Below, in pieces: positions 11,712 to 23,781 of a stretch of DNA of 64,000 nucleotides. The position numbers were made by a program, and so were the translations under genes. The DNA comes from Acorus gramineus (Eukaryota > Streptophyta > Magnoliopsida > Acorales > Acoraceae). Location of the stretch: contig CM060849.1 in assembly GCA_030737835.1 (NCBI GenBank), positions 8,578,268-8,642,267 on the forward strand. Reading direction: 5' to 3'. The notes under the pieces were generated by a model that was not told where the DNA came from, made no database searches, and worked only from the letters and a program-made list of their open reading frames with translations. Each line of letters opens with the position of its first letter. Position 1 is the first letter of the stretch.

Positions 11712-12845
11712 TTTAAATTCTACAAAATATAAAAAACACATCAATCTTGTTGAATTATTATTATATTTAAAAGTTAAATCGTTAAAAATATTTAAAAAAT
11801 ATTGATAATATTAAAATACACATTAGTCTTCTCAGATCATAAAAGATACATAGTATATAATTTATGAATACGAAACTCTCCCGTATAGCATAAAAATATT
11901 TAACAAATAAAATAATTATTATATAAAAAAAATCAGAATTCAAATTTAATATGAAAGTATAAAATATAATATCATCCATTCAATAAATAGATGAACATCT
12001 AAAATAAAATATTAAAATAGATATTTTTGGTTTAGGCATGTGAGTCGGTGACTTGTTTTTGTGAGGTTTCTAGAGTCCCATATTGCACATAAGACATTAT
12101 AGTTGCACTTGTCAAATATTTGATGTTATTGACACTGAGAAACCCATTTTTATTATTTTATATTTGAAAGACACTTGAGTACTTGACAAACCCATTCTCA
12201 CACTCCACTCTCCACAGTCATTAATTCACGGACACTTCACACAGAGTCACAATATTCAAAACTCAAGAACTAACAATGAAAAAAAAAAGCAAAAAAACAT
12301 GAGAAAGTCATGAAAACCAAACCAGAGGGAGAAGGGACGGTCAGACAGGAAAGGGAGGATCGGAGGAGACTGGAGGCGGCGGTCGGCAAGTTGACGATCG
12401 GACGAGGTCCAGGAGGAGATTCAGTTCGAGAAGCCATATGAGTTGTGACTTGTAATGAATATTAGGGTTTTTTTTATACTTAATTTTAAAAAAAGAGAGA
12501 TTTCATGGTTGATGATTGATATTGTTCATCCGCGAAATCCGAAGTGTTCGGATTCGGGACGTATTTTTCAAATATACGGAGGATTCACCGGACACGAGTA
12601 TATTTGGCCATTTCATACGGCTGGTCTCTAATCGGCGAACATATCAGACTATTCAGTAACATTCGCCGAACTTTGTGACTATGGTCACAATATCTGCCAA
12701 ACACAGCCTTACCCCTTTTGGATCAAGGAATAAGTAATTTTGGGATATATACCTATTCCAGGAACAGATAACTTTATCGATTGAATAAGTGATTTTTTGT
12801 TTAATTGTATTTTTTTTTATTCTGATTAGAAAACGTAATAATAAA
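11712..12845. other. Intergenic, possible hAT 5' flank
   Basis: AT-rich to about 12050. From about 12520 to 12720 there is a region with TTCGGATTCGGG and CCGAA words, of the kind seen near some plant hAT termini. No exact terminal repeats or target duplication could be paired. No gene is seen. Confidence 0.4.
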
Positions 12846-13175
12846 GGTTGGGTTGTTTGGCTGATAAAGAATAAAATGTAAATAAGGTGTAAAAAGTTGA
12901 TTTAACATATGGACCATATTGATGTATAAGAGGTGATGAGAGGTGATTTGATGTGATGAGGTGTGATTTTTTTTATGTGATGGTGGGCCCCACCTTTCAT
13001 AGGAATAGATAAGATAGGTATAAATTCATCCCATGGGTTACTTAAAATTGTTATACTCTCTTATACTTATTTATACTGACATAATAATATCAAGTTATAC
13101 TCTGTAAACAAACAACCATTTTTCCTATCCATTCTTATACCACCCTTATACCACTTTAACCCTCCATCCAAACGG
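12846..13175. mobile_element. Candidate MITE at the left edge of the tandem array
   Basis: It starts near GGGTTGTTTGGCTGAT and ends near CCATCCAAACGGGG, a loose inverted-end pair of the GTTTGG...CCAAAC kind common in plant MITEs. Internal words such as AGTATAACAATTTTAA (on the minus strand) recur in the insertion in intron 2 of the first cellulase gene at 27004-27285. Superfamily and target duplication are not resolved. Confidence 0.45.
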
Positions 13176-14606
13176 GGGAAGGGGGGGGGTAATCTCTTCC
13201 GGTCCTTCCCTTTCCAATGTGGGAAGAGCTTAAGTCAAGTCATGCAAAAAGACAAACATGGGTGACTTTGCCATATATGCAGCTTGAAGACAAGTCAGAA
13301 AACCAACAAATTGTAATAAATTGTAATAGAAAAAAAAAAGATTTGTGATAATTTTTCCGATCTTTCTACAGAGGAATCTGGAATTCATACTCATGAAAAC
13401 AAATTCAGTTCTGGTGGTTGGATTTTTCTTATAATTTCTAAATACATTCTCCGTAGATCAGCCTTGTAGAAAAACAGATGGACAACGAGATATCATTAAA
13501 TTATGATTTGATGTGATGAGATGTGATTTTTTTTATGTGATGGTGGGCCCCACCTTTCATAGGAATAGATAAGATAGGTATAAATTCATCCCATGGGTTA
13601 CTTAAAATTGTTATACTCTCTTATACTTATTTATACTGACATAATAATATCAAGTTATACTCTGTAAACAAACAACCATTTTTCCTATCCATTCTTATAC
13701 CACCCTTATACCACTTTAACCCTCAATCCAAAGGGGGGGGGGTGTAATCTCCTCCGGTCCTTCCCTTTCCAATGTGGGAAGAGCTTAAGTCAAGTCATGC
13801 AAAAAGACAAACATGGGTGACTTTGCCATATATGCAGCTTGAAGACAAGTCAGAAAACCAACAAATTGTAATAAATTGTAATAGAAAAAAAAAAGATTTG
13901 TGATAATTTTTCCGATCTTTCTACAGAGGAATCTGGAATTCATACTCATGAAAACAAATTCAGTTCTGGTGGTTGGATTTTTCTTATAATTTCTAAATAC
14001 ATTCTCCGTAGATCAGCCTTGTAGAAAAACAGATGGACAACGAGATATCATTAAATTATGATTTGATGTGATGAGGTGTGATTTTTTTTATGTGATGGTG
14101 GGCCCCACCTTTCATAGGAATAGATAAGATAGGTATAAATTCATCCCATGGGTTACTTAAAATTGTTATACTCTCTTATACTTATTTATACTGACATAAT
14201 AATATCAAGTTATACTCTGTAAACAAACAACCATTTTTCCTATCCATTCTTATACCACTTTAACCCTCCATCCAAACGGGGGAAGGGGGGGGTAATCTCT
14301 TCCGGTCCTTCCCTTTCCAATGTGGGAAGAGCTTAAGTCAAGTCATGCAAAAAGACAAACATGGGTGACTTTGCCATATATGCAGCTTGAAGACAAGTCA
14401 GAAAACCAACAAATTGTAATAAATTGTAATAGAAAAAAAAAAGATTTGTGATAATTTTTCCGATCTTTCTACAGAGGAATCTGGAATTCATACTCATGAA
14501 AACAAATTCAGTTCTGGTGGTTGGATTTTTCTTATAATTTCTAAATACATTCTCCGTAGATCAGCCTTGTAGAAAAACAGATGGACAACGAGATATCATT
14601 AAATTA
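12945..14606. repeat. Three-copy tandem repeat, unit about 555-560 bp
   Basis: The phrase GATTTGATGTGATGAG recurs at 12945, 13505 and 14060, giving periods of 560 and 555. The copies are nearly identical. The visible differences are a G/A change near the start, the length of a G run before TAATCTC, and a missing CACCCTTATAC segment in copy 3. Each unit holds the right part of a MITE followed by non-MITE sequence ending near ATATCATTAAATTA. No gene is inside. Confidence 0.92.
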
Positions 14607-15221
14607 ACTTCTTTTGTATGGGACGACTCATGATGCTTCATCCCATATCATTTGTTTTTAGTAACATAATGGCCCCTTGATGGGTGCTATATATATCTCA
14701 TCCCTCAACTGACCCACAATCATCATGCAATGGGCCACTTATGCTTTTCACATGCCAACAATTAAATGCAGTCTTATATACCTCGTTAATCTCTTTTACT
14801 CATTGTAACAAGATATATATCTCGTTGAATTTTTTAAAAAAATTTATATAAGTGATATCATTAAATTCATTTAAATATTTATTTCACACTTTCACTTTTT
14901 ATAAAAATACATACCTCAATAGATGAGATGTATGATTTTTAAAAAATTATAAACAGAGAGAGACTGTGTTTTGAACTGTAAAGTAAACAGTAAACTGCGG
15001 ATAACATTTTCCTTCCCATTATTATCCTACCTCAAAATTTTAAGTCCACCACCACGTGGCCAACAATCTTACATCCAAAAGGACCGGAGCCCATAAAGGC
15101 TCTGGTTAGTTCTTTTTGAAAACAATAATAATTCTTATGCCCCACGTTTTAGGTCCTATTAGAAGCCTCGTGAGGTGGCACAAAGCTAATTTTTTATTTA
15201 CCCTTTGATTTATTTTTGCTT
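14607..15221. other. Intergenic, dispersed repeat fragments
   Basis: Contains ATATACCTCGTTAATC and CCTCAATAGATGAG motifs like the MITE family at 19945-21342. It also has a GAGGTGGCACAA segment resembling 39590-39600. No gene is seen. Confidence 0.5.
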
Positions 15222-17850
15222 ATTTCGGTAACCAATCCCTTTAATCGAAGAGACAGTTACGATTCCTCTTTCCACAATTGAAAACTGAAGCTTCAATCCC
15301 TCGTAAGGTTCCCAAGTAGCATCCTCCGATGGCAGTCCCATCCACTACACTAACACTTCTTGGGTAGCCTGATTGCCCAACACATTCCAACAAAAAGAAT
15401 TAATCAAAGAGGGCTCAACAACCAATTCACATGACTCAGTGAAAGAAGGCAATTGGGTTTGTGCACGGCCTGGTTCTACCAATTGCTTCTTCAACTGCGA
15501 AAGACAGGGTGAATTCTTGCATTCGGTGGAAGTTTCAACTTGTAGGCCACAACACCCTTCTTCTCAATCACCTTGAATGGACTATAGAACCTTGGTGCTA
15601 GCTTCTTATTCCCGCGCACCTAAACAGATGATTGTCGATAAGGTTGGAGCTTCAGATAAACCCAATCTCCAAGTTTGAATTCTAGGTCCTTATGATGCTT
15701 ATCTTGTTGTACCTTCATCCGATTCCTTGCAATCACGAGGTTGTCTTTCAATAGATGAAGGACCTCGTCACGATCACGTAGCTCCCGATCGACCAAGGCT
15801 ACTGTTGTAGAACCCGCCTCATAACGATGCATCATGGAAGGGATTTGACCATACAATGCTTCGAATGACGTAATCTGCATGGACGATTGGAAAGTCGTAG
15901 TGTACCAGAACTCTTCCCATGCTAGCCACTGTACCCATTGCTTCTGCTTGAGACTCACAAGGCATCTCAAGTTATATATCCTCCCAAACAAGGCAACAAC
16001 TGAAGTAATCCCGTCGGAGATGTGGTTTGGTACTTGTTGCACCGACAAGTATCACAAGCACATACATAGTCTCTTATGTCCTTCTGCATGCCCTTCCAAA
16101 AGAAATTGTCTGACAACCTTTTATATATGCGAGTACTCATGAGTGGCCACCCATCAGTGTGTCATGATATTCATGAAGTAGCCGAGCCTTATACCTCTAG
16201 TTATTCAAAAAAACCAACTTCCCTGTGTACCATAGATCCTCATCTTTGACTAAATAATGTTGTAGCGACGTGTCACCCTCCTTAATTTTATCACAGTTGT
16301 TCAATTATGTGCTACTGTGCGCCTCCCTCTACAATTCTGTGAGCCACTCAGGTCGTGGACACGAAATCATTGTCAGCCTCACCTCTTTGAACTACCGAGA
16401 GAGTGCATGTGCAGCATTGTTCTCCTTACCAAGTCGATACACAATCTCATAATCATAATTCATACCCCATTAAATTCCGCATCCACTGTTGTTGATCCAA
16501 TGTGGTGAGGCGTTGATCTAATAGGTGCTTCAGACTTCGATGATCAGTGCGCACTATGAACCGATGCCCTAGTAAGTAGCTCCTCCATTTGTTCATTGCC
16601 AACACTACTGCCACCAACTCCTTCTTGTATGTCGATCGCCCACGGTCACGGTCAGACAGAGCCTTAATGAAAAATGCCAGTGGGTGGTCGTCTTGCATCA
16701 GTACTACCCCTATGCCACTTCCGGAAGCATCCGCCTCAACCACAAAGGTCTTAGTGAAATCAGCTAAGGCTAACACCAGGGTTGTAGTCATTGCGGCCTT
16801 GAGTTCCGTGAATGCTCGTTTCACTGGAATCCATTCTTCCAAAGAAGTCGTGTCAAGGGCTCTGCGATTTTACCATAGTGCTTCACAAACGCGATAGTAA
16901 CATGTCAATCCGAGGAAGCCACAGAGTGCCCGCACATTTTGTGGACACGGCCATTCCCTCATGCAGCTGATTTTTCATGATCAATTGACACGCCTGAGGA
17001 TGGGATGATGTGCCCCAAGTAGTTGACCGTTCTTTGGCCGAAGGTACACTTCTTCTGGTTCACCACGAGCTTGTGTCCTCGGAGTGTTTGGAACATGAAT
17101 CGAAGGTGACGCGGGTGCTCATCCCATGCCCTACTATAAACCAAAATATCATAAAAAACACAATGAAAAGCTGGTGAAGGACGGACTTGAATATCTCCTT
17201 CATCAAGGCCTGGAATGTGGCTAAAGCATTGGTAAGGCTGAATGACATCACCACGAACTCGTAATGTCCGTCATGAGTACGGAAGGCGATCTTGTGCACA
17301 TCTTCAGTCGCAACCTGTATCTAGTGATAACCGGATTTTAGATCCAATTTAGTAAAGTACACTACCCCATACAATTCATCCAGCAGCTCATCGATCACCG
17401 GAATTGGGTATCGCTCCTTTATGGTAACTTTATTAAGGGTGCGGTAATCGACACAAAATCATCAGGACCCATTTTTTTTTCTTGACTAGCAGGACAAGAG
17501 AAGAATAGGGATGGTGCTTGGCCGAATAAGGCCTTGGCTTCACATCTCTCATACTAAGCGCTCGAACTCTGTCTTTTGAATGTGAGGGTACCTATGCGAT
17601 CGAACATTAGAGGGATCTGCCCCGGGACTGATCGCGATCCTATGATCATGGGAGCGTCAAGGTGGTAGTTGTTGCAAATATATCAATGAACTCCTCAATC
17701 AAGGACCCCAACGATGACTCTAATTCCTTGTCCTCGTGGTCCTCTATCGGTTGGCTTGCCATCATGATATACGCCCTCAACCCGTGATGTAATAGGCGCT
17801 GCATAAAGTGCACCATTTTTAGTAGCACGGTCTTGCTAGTATCTCCCACT
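15222..17850 (-). pseudogene. Reina-like pol remnant (RT, RNase H, integrase, chromodomain)
   Basis: RT residues are at about 16959-17600 ([15 protein letters not shown]). The segment that should hold the catalytic double Asp is out of frame because of a 1-bp loss near 17145. RNase H is at 16453-16842 (VVEADASGSGIGVVLMQ, TDHRSLKHLLDQR). The integrase C-terminal part is at 15620-16048 (SFEALYGQIP, LGDWVYLKLQPYRQSS), followed by the chromodomain. The integrase zinc finger and most of the catalytic core are not recognisable, so a deletion lies between about 16050 and 16450. Confidence 0.85.
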
Positions 17851-18020
17851 AATCAGTAGCAATCCCCATTCACCGTGAATTCCATGGAGAGCTTCTCCTA
17901 GTCGCAAATCATGGGGCCCAAGTTACTTAGCCAATGGATGCCTAGTACAATGTCTGAGCCTAGGAGTTTCAAAGGATACATGTCGGTAAACGATATCCCT
18001 GTATTTGAATTCCCACCTCT

Positions 18021-18870
18021 CTACATCTCCTTGCAGGCCAGCTTGTTACCGTCAGCCACCATAACCAAGAATGGTGTTGCGGGTGACATAATGTAACTGA
18101 GCTTCTTGATTAAGCGATCATTGATGAAGTTATGTGTATTACCGCTATCAATCAGAATGGAGACCCATTGACCTTCCACGACTCTTGACATGTGCATTGT
18201 TTGTGGGGACGTGCAACCTGACAATGCATGTATCGAGATCTCGGGTGAATTGGGTCTCAACAATGTGCCATCTGTCTCTTGGGTCTCTTGATTCAGATTC
18301 TCCTCCTCAACTGTAGTTTCTTCGCTTGTCCCTACCGATCCATCCAATAGGAACAACTGCCAAGGAGCGCCTCTTCAGGCCAGTTTTGAACCCGATATGC
18401 TAGGCACTTGAGCTGGGTTTGGTACTCACGGACGGTTCCAGTTTGTTGGAGTTTGGCTAATGCTTCATCAAATTTTTCATATTCAAAGGGCCCAAATTAA
18501 ACACAAAGTTCTTTGGTAAACTCTTGCCAGGTCGTGCATGGATGGGATGACGAATACCACTAGAACCACTGCAGGGCTTCATCCTGCAGGTTGAATGACG
18601 CTAAGAGGACTTTTTGATCCTCTAGTGTTCTCTGATAAGTGAAGAATTGTTCTGCCTTGTAAATCCATCCAGTCGGATCCTCCCCCAACAAATGGGGAAA
18701 TCAACCCTAGCAAAACGAAATTGCACGCTCCCTTTTTTCGGTGACTGGAAGCGGTTTGGTCGGTTGTCACGGTCCAAACTACCCAGCGACTCCAACATTC
18801 TCTCCTTCATGAGGACAGATATGTTGGTAGCAATTGTGTCAAGATGGCCAGAGATGGTCTCAAGCTAATC
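18021..18870 (-). pseudogene. Reina-like gag and protease remnant
   Basis: Protease-like residues IDSGNTHNFINDRLIKKL lie within 18021-18356, with Asn where Ala is normal in the D-S-G-A motif. Gag residues (WIYKAEQFFTYQRTL, then DEALQWF) lie near 18540-18670. The gag frame is broken by a stop and by frame changes, and no clean zinc knuckle is seen. Confidence 0.75.
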
Positions 18871-18984
18871 AGTGTGCTTGTGTAGCGTCATCTGTAAGAT
18901 GTGCACATCAACTTTGAGTTTTGACACTCGATCTTCATCAAAGGTGGAGCGGGTGTTGGTATACATATCGGCTTTGATACTAAT

Positions 18985-19397
18985 TGATAGGAAGAGACCT
19001 ATCAAACAATTGTGATTCAAATAATAAGAAAAGAATAAGAGGTCAGAAGAGATTTCAGAGGAGAAGGATGAAGAAGAACAAGAAGGAATTTGGAATATTC
19101 TCTGATGCCTTCCTTATTCATCCGTAAGGCTTATATAGCCAAACACCTAACAATTTCCTACAATTCAGGGATTCTCCTTCAATCAATAAATCCAAATAAG
19201 GATACTAATTAAGTTTACAAATAGAAACTAATCAAAGTTAAATAACTAATTCCTCCTCTGATTCAGCATGTCAATCTCCTTGAGATCTGACTGTCAGCCT
19301 TGCATGTCCACATCCCGCACCTTCCGAATGCCCCGCACGACCCAAATGCTTGGAATAAACACACCAACCCAGGGATGGGTCCAGCAGCAACCTAACA
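18985..19397 (-). repeat. LTR of the Reina-like element (413 bp)
   Basis: On the minus strand it starts TGTTAGGTTGCTG and ends CCTATCA, giving TG...CA termini. It sits two bases from TTAGTATCAAAGCC, a degenerate form of the TTGGTATCAGAGCC primer site. This is the element's 5' LTR. Confidence 0.7.
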
Positions 19398-19944
19398 TTA
19401 TGAGTATTCTAATTTCATATTGGGATTTCTGTTACATTTAGTTCTATAATTTGATTACATAACTAAAACAACAATCTTATATCATTGTATTGTTAAATTT
19501 TAAATGTACGTATCTTGATTTTTCAAAAAATGTAACTTCATTTTCTAGAAAATGTAACTGGATTGTGGGTAGGTGGAGGTCAGAGGAGGTGGAGTCCGGA
19601 GGAGGGCTAGAAAAGTAGTCGAACCACTTGTCATATGATAGAGGTAGAGAAAGGAATCCAAGGGTGGTGATACTTGTCACCGGAGATGAGCAGGTAGGCC
19701 GGAATGCTTTTTTGAAGTGATGGAGCTCTTTAAAATGATATATAAAAAATCGTTAAAAAAATTTTGAAAAAGGTGAGAATGGGTTTCTAGAGGAGGAAAA
19801 TGCTGGATAATAAGTGAAGGGTAGTATTGTATTTGATGTTTTAACTTTTTAAAAAGGTCAAATAGACAACCAATGAGATAATGACACATAATGAGGCTTC
19901 TCTATGGGACCTAAATCTTGAGACCCACGTATCATGACTTTTTT
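19398..19944. other. Intergenic, repeat-derived
   Basis: Positions about 19840-19925 resemble the sequence into which the hAT element at 41039 inserted (AAAAGTC/GGTC AAAxAGxCAACCAA and AATGACAC words). This shows a dispersed repeat of unknown class. No gene is seen. Confidence 0.45.
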
Positions 19945-20230
19945 GGAAAGGGCGTTGTTACACTCAATTTTTTTGTTTACAGTTCAAAATACAATCCTAT
20001 ATACGTAGCTAGAAATCCAGTGAAACATATACCTCGTTAGACGATGTGTATATCTTGTTAAATTTTTTCGTACACTTACTAAAAATGGGTTCATTCAACT
20101 CAAAATGGAGCGATATACGCTTTTTATTGAAGCATATACCTCATTAGATGATGTTTACTGTTTTAAAAAAATGAAAACATACGTGGTCTGAGTTTTGGCT
20201 GGTAAAAAATGACTGAATTTAACATTTTCC
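19945..20230 (+). mobile_element. MITE family copy 1 (GGAAA...TTTCC ends)
   Basis: It begins GGAAAGGGCGTTGTTACACT and ends TTTAACATTTTCC, an imperfect inverted pair. Inside are the family motifs ACCTCATTAGATGATG and ACCTCGTTAGACGATG. The same sequence recurs inverted at 20710-20991 and again at 21074-21342. The superfamily is unknown. Confidence 0.6.
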
Positions 20231-20709
20231 TTTTGGAAAAGAAGCATTCTTAAACTCAACTCATTTTATCATCTAGCTCCTTACAATCTCACATATTTCG
20301 TTACTCATCTGCACTCACTCTTATACTTCATTAGAAAAAAATTTACACATTCTACAAATGAATATTTACAATTTATTGGAGTATATACTTCATTTAATTT
20401 GTTAAATAATGCATAACTCATTAGATGAGATATAATATTTTTAAAAGGATCAAAAAGCGTGTGGACAGTGGATTGCATTTGGGTCTAGAAACAGGGCTGA
20501 ATTTTATTTTATTTTTTGGCTTTTTTCAATATAAATGCGCGCAATTTGATTTTTTAAATATATGCTTATTGAAAAAATGATGTACGGATATGAATCGAAT
20601 ACATATATTTTTTTTTAATAATAAAGCATATACCACCATAGTGATATTATATCAATCAATTTCATATGTACTGTGTTAATGATATAACAATTGCAAATGA
20701 TATTGAAAA
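20231..20709. other. Spacer between inverted MITE copies
   Basis: AT-rich, with a diverged copy of the same family motifs (CTCATTAGATGAGATATAA at about 20420). No gene is seen. Confidence 0.4.
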
Positions 20710-20991
20710 GGAAAATGTGATACTCGGTCATATTCACTAACCAAAACTCAGACCTCACATGTTTTAATTTTTTTTTAAATAGTAAACATCATCTAATGAG
20801 GTATATGCTTTGATCAAAAATATATATCGCTCCATTTCGAGTTGAATGAACCCACTTTTAGTAAATGTAAGAAAATATTTAATGAGGTATATACAACATC
20901 TAACAAGATATATCCTTCACTGGATTTCTAACGAGGTATATAGAACTGTGTTTTGGACTGAAAAAAAAATTGTGTGTAGCAGCACTCTATT
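20710..20991 (-). mobile_element. MITE family copy 2, inverted
   Basis: It begins GGAAAATGTGATACTCGGTC and ends near AGCAGCACTCTATT. Read on the minus strand it follows copy 1 over nearly its full length, including CATCATCTAATGAGGTATAT and GGGTTCATTCAACTC counterparts. Together the two copies form an inverted repeat with arms of about 280 bp and a spacer of about 480 bp. Confidence 0.6.
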
Positions 20992-21073
20992 GAAAAACAG
21001 ATTGCTTCAGCTTCTACAGAGCTCCATCAGCCCAGCCCAACTAAAAAATTCAAATGGTCACCAATATTAAGTT

Positions 21074-21342
21074 GGAAAAAGAGTGCCGTTACACACAATC
21101 TTTTTTTCCAGCCTCAATTTCAGTCAAATTTGCTTCGATAGCGCCATATGAGTACATTAATGAGGTATATGCATTTATAGAAATTTTTTTATATTTTTAA
21201 TTAATGTATTTATATAATTCATTGGAGTATATATTTCATTTTCTATAAAAGCATGTTCCTCAATAGATGAAGTATAATATTTTAAAAAAAAATTAAACAT
21301 GTGTGCACTGGGATTGGGGTTGGAAAAAGGGTTAACATTATC
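21074..21342 (+). mobile_element. MITE family copy 3
   Basis: It begins GGAAAAAGAGTGCCGTTACA and ends GGGTTAACATTATCC, with internal GAGGTATATGC and CCTCAATAGATGAAG motifs of the same family. It is more diverged than copies 1 and 2. Confidence 0.5.
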
Positions 21343-22200
21343 CTTGGAAAAAAATGATACATCTAGCCCTGCATACAATCCTGTCTACAGTCCACAACCA
21401 TTAAGATTTTTTTAAATATATACTCGCTTAATGTAGTATAAACTATTATAACAAATGAAATATATATCAAGATAAACTAGCACATATTTCTTTTCTTGAA
21501 AAGAAAAAAAATTTTAATTTTTTTGTCCACTGCACTAGTGAAATATATATCGTACTAAGGAAGTGTATAAGCGACAAAGGGGTCATTTTTTGGTTGCAGA
21601 TGAGGCTGTAAAACGGATTGAGTGTATCAACATCATATCAAGGTCTATTTGGCGTTCATTCTCATTTTGTTGTAATAACCAAGAAATTGTGTTTAGCATC
21701 CTCCATTTGAATGTTCATTCCTGAATATTCCAAATCAAATTTCTCATTTTATAGAATCTATTAATATTGGATTTTTAGAAGAAAAAAAAAATTCTTTTTT
21801 TAAACTAGAGTTATCAAATTAACCGTATATTTGATTTTCAACTACTATAGTTGTACTATTCAAAACTGAAAAGTGTGCATATCTGCATTGGCCTTCCCAA
21901 GATGTTGAATTACAAAACATTGAAAATCACGAAATATCAATGAATCTTAGTACGGCATCTCCAACTTTAACTCTATATATTCAAAATGCATAACACAATC
22001 GGTCTCCAATCATGTGGGTCTCCATCATTTTGAATATCTCATTTTGATCTTCGAATTTAGAGATTCACTTTTTACTCTCTTTATTCTTTTTAGTATCACT
22101 ATAATTCTTTTGGTAAGTAGAATAATTATATTTTTCATTACACAAATACAATTCTTACAAATTCAATGCCGCTGTAAATATATCGTTTTAGACATTTAAA
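21343..22200. other. Intergenic, no gene recognised
   Basis: AT-rich. Around 21370-21620 there is one more diverged stretch with ATATATATCAAG and ATATATATCGTAC motifs related to the MITE family. Nothing coding is seen. Confidence 0.4.
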
Positions 22201-23417
22201 TGTTGGGAGACAAATACGCAGAAGCCAACAACAAATACAAGATCAAACAAAAGAACAGAACAAACACATCTCGCGAAAGAACACAAGATATATTGTTAGG
22301 CCTAGGCCTACATCCACGGGGCAAAAACAGATAATTCACTATAATAGTTGAGATACATTAAGGTCCCATTTGGTTTGTGTCAATCTAGGATAGAATTTGA
22401 TTCCATATGAGATTACTAGGAAATTGTGTAAAATCCAGTGTTTCGTTAGTGGTAATTTTGATGGGTGAGCCCTTCTGGAATTAAAATCCATGCATGTAAG
22501 AAAATACGGTGGAATCAGATTCCCACCCTTTGTGGTGGAAATCTCAAATTCCATCAGGAATTCTAAATTAAATTACTATTATACCATTTATAAATTACTT
22601 AAATTACTATTTACATCCCTTCTAAAATAAATAGCCTCCTCTCTTTTTTTACCCACCTCCTCCTAAGGGAGTTCATAATATTCAATTAATTTAAAAAAAT
22701 TACTATTATTATGTGTTTAATTATATAATCGGCTGTTTTATTTATTTGCATTTGTTAAATATTTATAAAAATATTTATAAATAAATTACTCCTTTTTTAT
22801 AATTGTGATATAGATAAAGAAATAAATTTTACAAATAGATGTATAATAGTAAGGGTATTTTATATATGGATAAAGAAATAAATTTTATAAATAGATGTAT
22901 AATAGTAAGGGTATTTTAGACATCTGAATGAAATTCCTTGCAGAAATCCATATGTGAATCAAACACTCGAAAATAATTCTTTACAGAAATCCACTAGTGA
23001 ACCAAACAGTATGATGGAATCTATATTCTTGGTAAAATGATTCATTGTAAAATAATTTCTAATAAAGTAAATCCATAAAAAAAATGACATGAACCAAACG
23101 AGGCCTAAGAGACTCACAAACTCTCACATACATTTTCCTCTCTTAAAACCCTCTCAATCTCTCATTTGTATCACTACATTATTGAATACATGCCAAACTT
23201 TGTCATAGAACCCCTAGAGGATATTTATAGAGATAAATAATTTCCTCTCCAATAATCTTCTAAAAAAACAAATCTGAAATCTCTAACAAACAAATATATT
23301 TCCTGATTTTAGGATATTCAATTTGAATATTAATTAAGATCAAATCTTAATTAATATTCATAGGTGTCTACTCTAATATGATTTCATCATGACCATATCG
23401 AGACATAATCCCAACAA
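22201..23417 (+). mobile_element. Solo LTR (Copia-type termini) interrupted by a MITE
   Basis: The ends TGTTGGGA and TCCCAACA are perfect 8-bp inverted repeats of the TG...CA kind common in plant Copia LTRs. Without the nested MITE and its 3-bp duplication the unit is about 470 bp. There are no internal retrotransposon domains on either side, so it looks like a solo LTR left by recombination. I see no clear 5-bp target duplication (TTAAA before, AAAAT after), which lowers certainty. Confidence 0.6.
22362..23105. mobile_element. Tourist-like (PIF/Harbinger) MITE, 744 bp, nested in the solo LTR
   Basis: The ends GGTCCCATTTGGTTTGTGTC and (minus strand) GGCCTCGTTTGGTTCATGTC are imperfect terminal inverted repeats of Tourist style. 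TAA lies directly outside both ends, the 3-bp target duplication typical of PIF/Harbinger. Near 22812-22917 two tandem units of about 53 bp share AAATAGATGTATAATAGTAA. There is no coding capacity. Confidence 0.8.
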
Positions 23418-23781
23418 AAATGAGACTACATTCAACATTGAACATATTTAACACATATCTAAAAACAGTAAATTTGTAAGATTTTATCTGCATACTTTTG
23501 TTAATATTAATATGATTCAATTAATATTTTATATTTATTCACGAAAATATTCATTGTGTTAATTGAATTTGAGGGAGAGCTAGACAAAGAAAAAATTGAA
23601 AAAAATATTGTTTTTAAAATAGAATAAAGATGGAGGTAGTGCTGTTGGTTACTTAATTTGGTATCATTATTAATTGTTTGGTGGCTAAAAAACTATTTTT
23701 GTACTTGTTAATATTTTAAAGTATTTAATTGGATCTTCAAAAACTCTTCAAGGCTTTAATTTATAACTTCAAAGAAGATAT
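23418..23781. other. Intergenic, no gene recognised
   Basis: AT-rich sequence following the solo LTR. No coding or repeat signature is supported. Confidence 0.4.

Larger units (their letters stand above)
15222..19397 (-). mobile_element. Decayed Ty3/gypsy chromovirus (Reina-like), minus strand, truncated at its 3' end
   Basis: On the minus strand the order is LTR, a near-match primer site (18966-18983), gag, protease, RT, RNase H, integrase and a chromodomain tail. The chromodomain residues WMGLPSEDATWEPYEGL read near 15260-15350. Only the LTR at 18985-19397 is present; the coding end runs into an unrelated dispersed repeat near 15222 and no second LTR is found. Many stops and frame changes interrupt every domain. 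The Reina label rests on gag and integrase wording and the short LTR, and is tentative. Confidence 0.85.
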
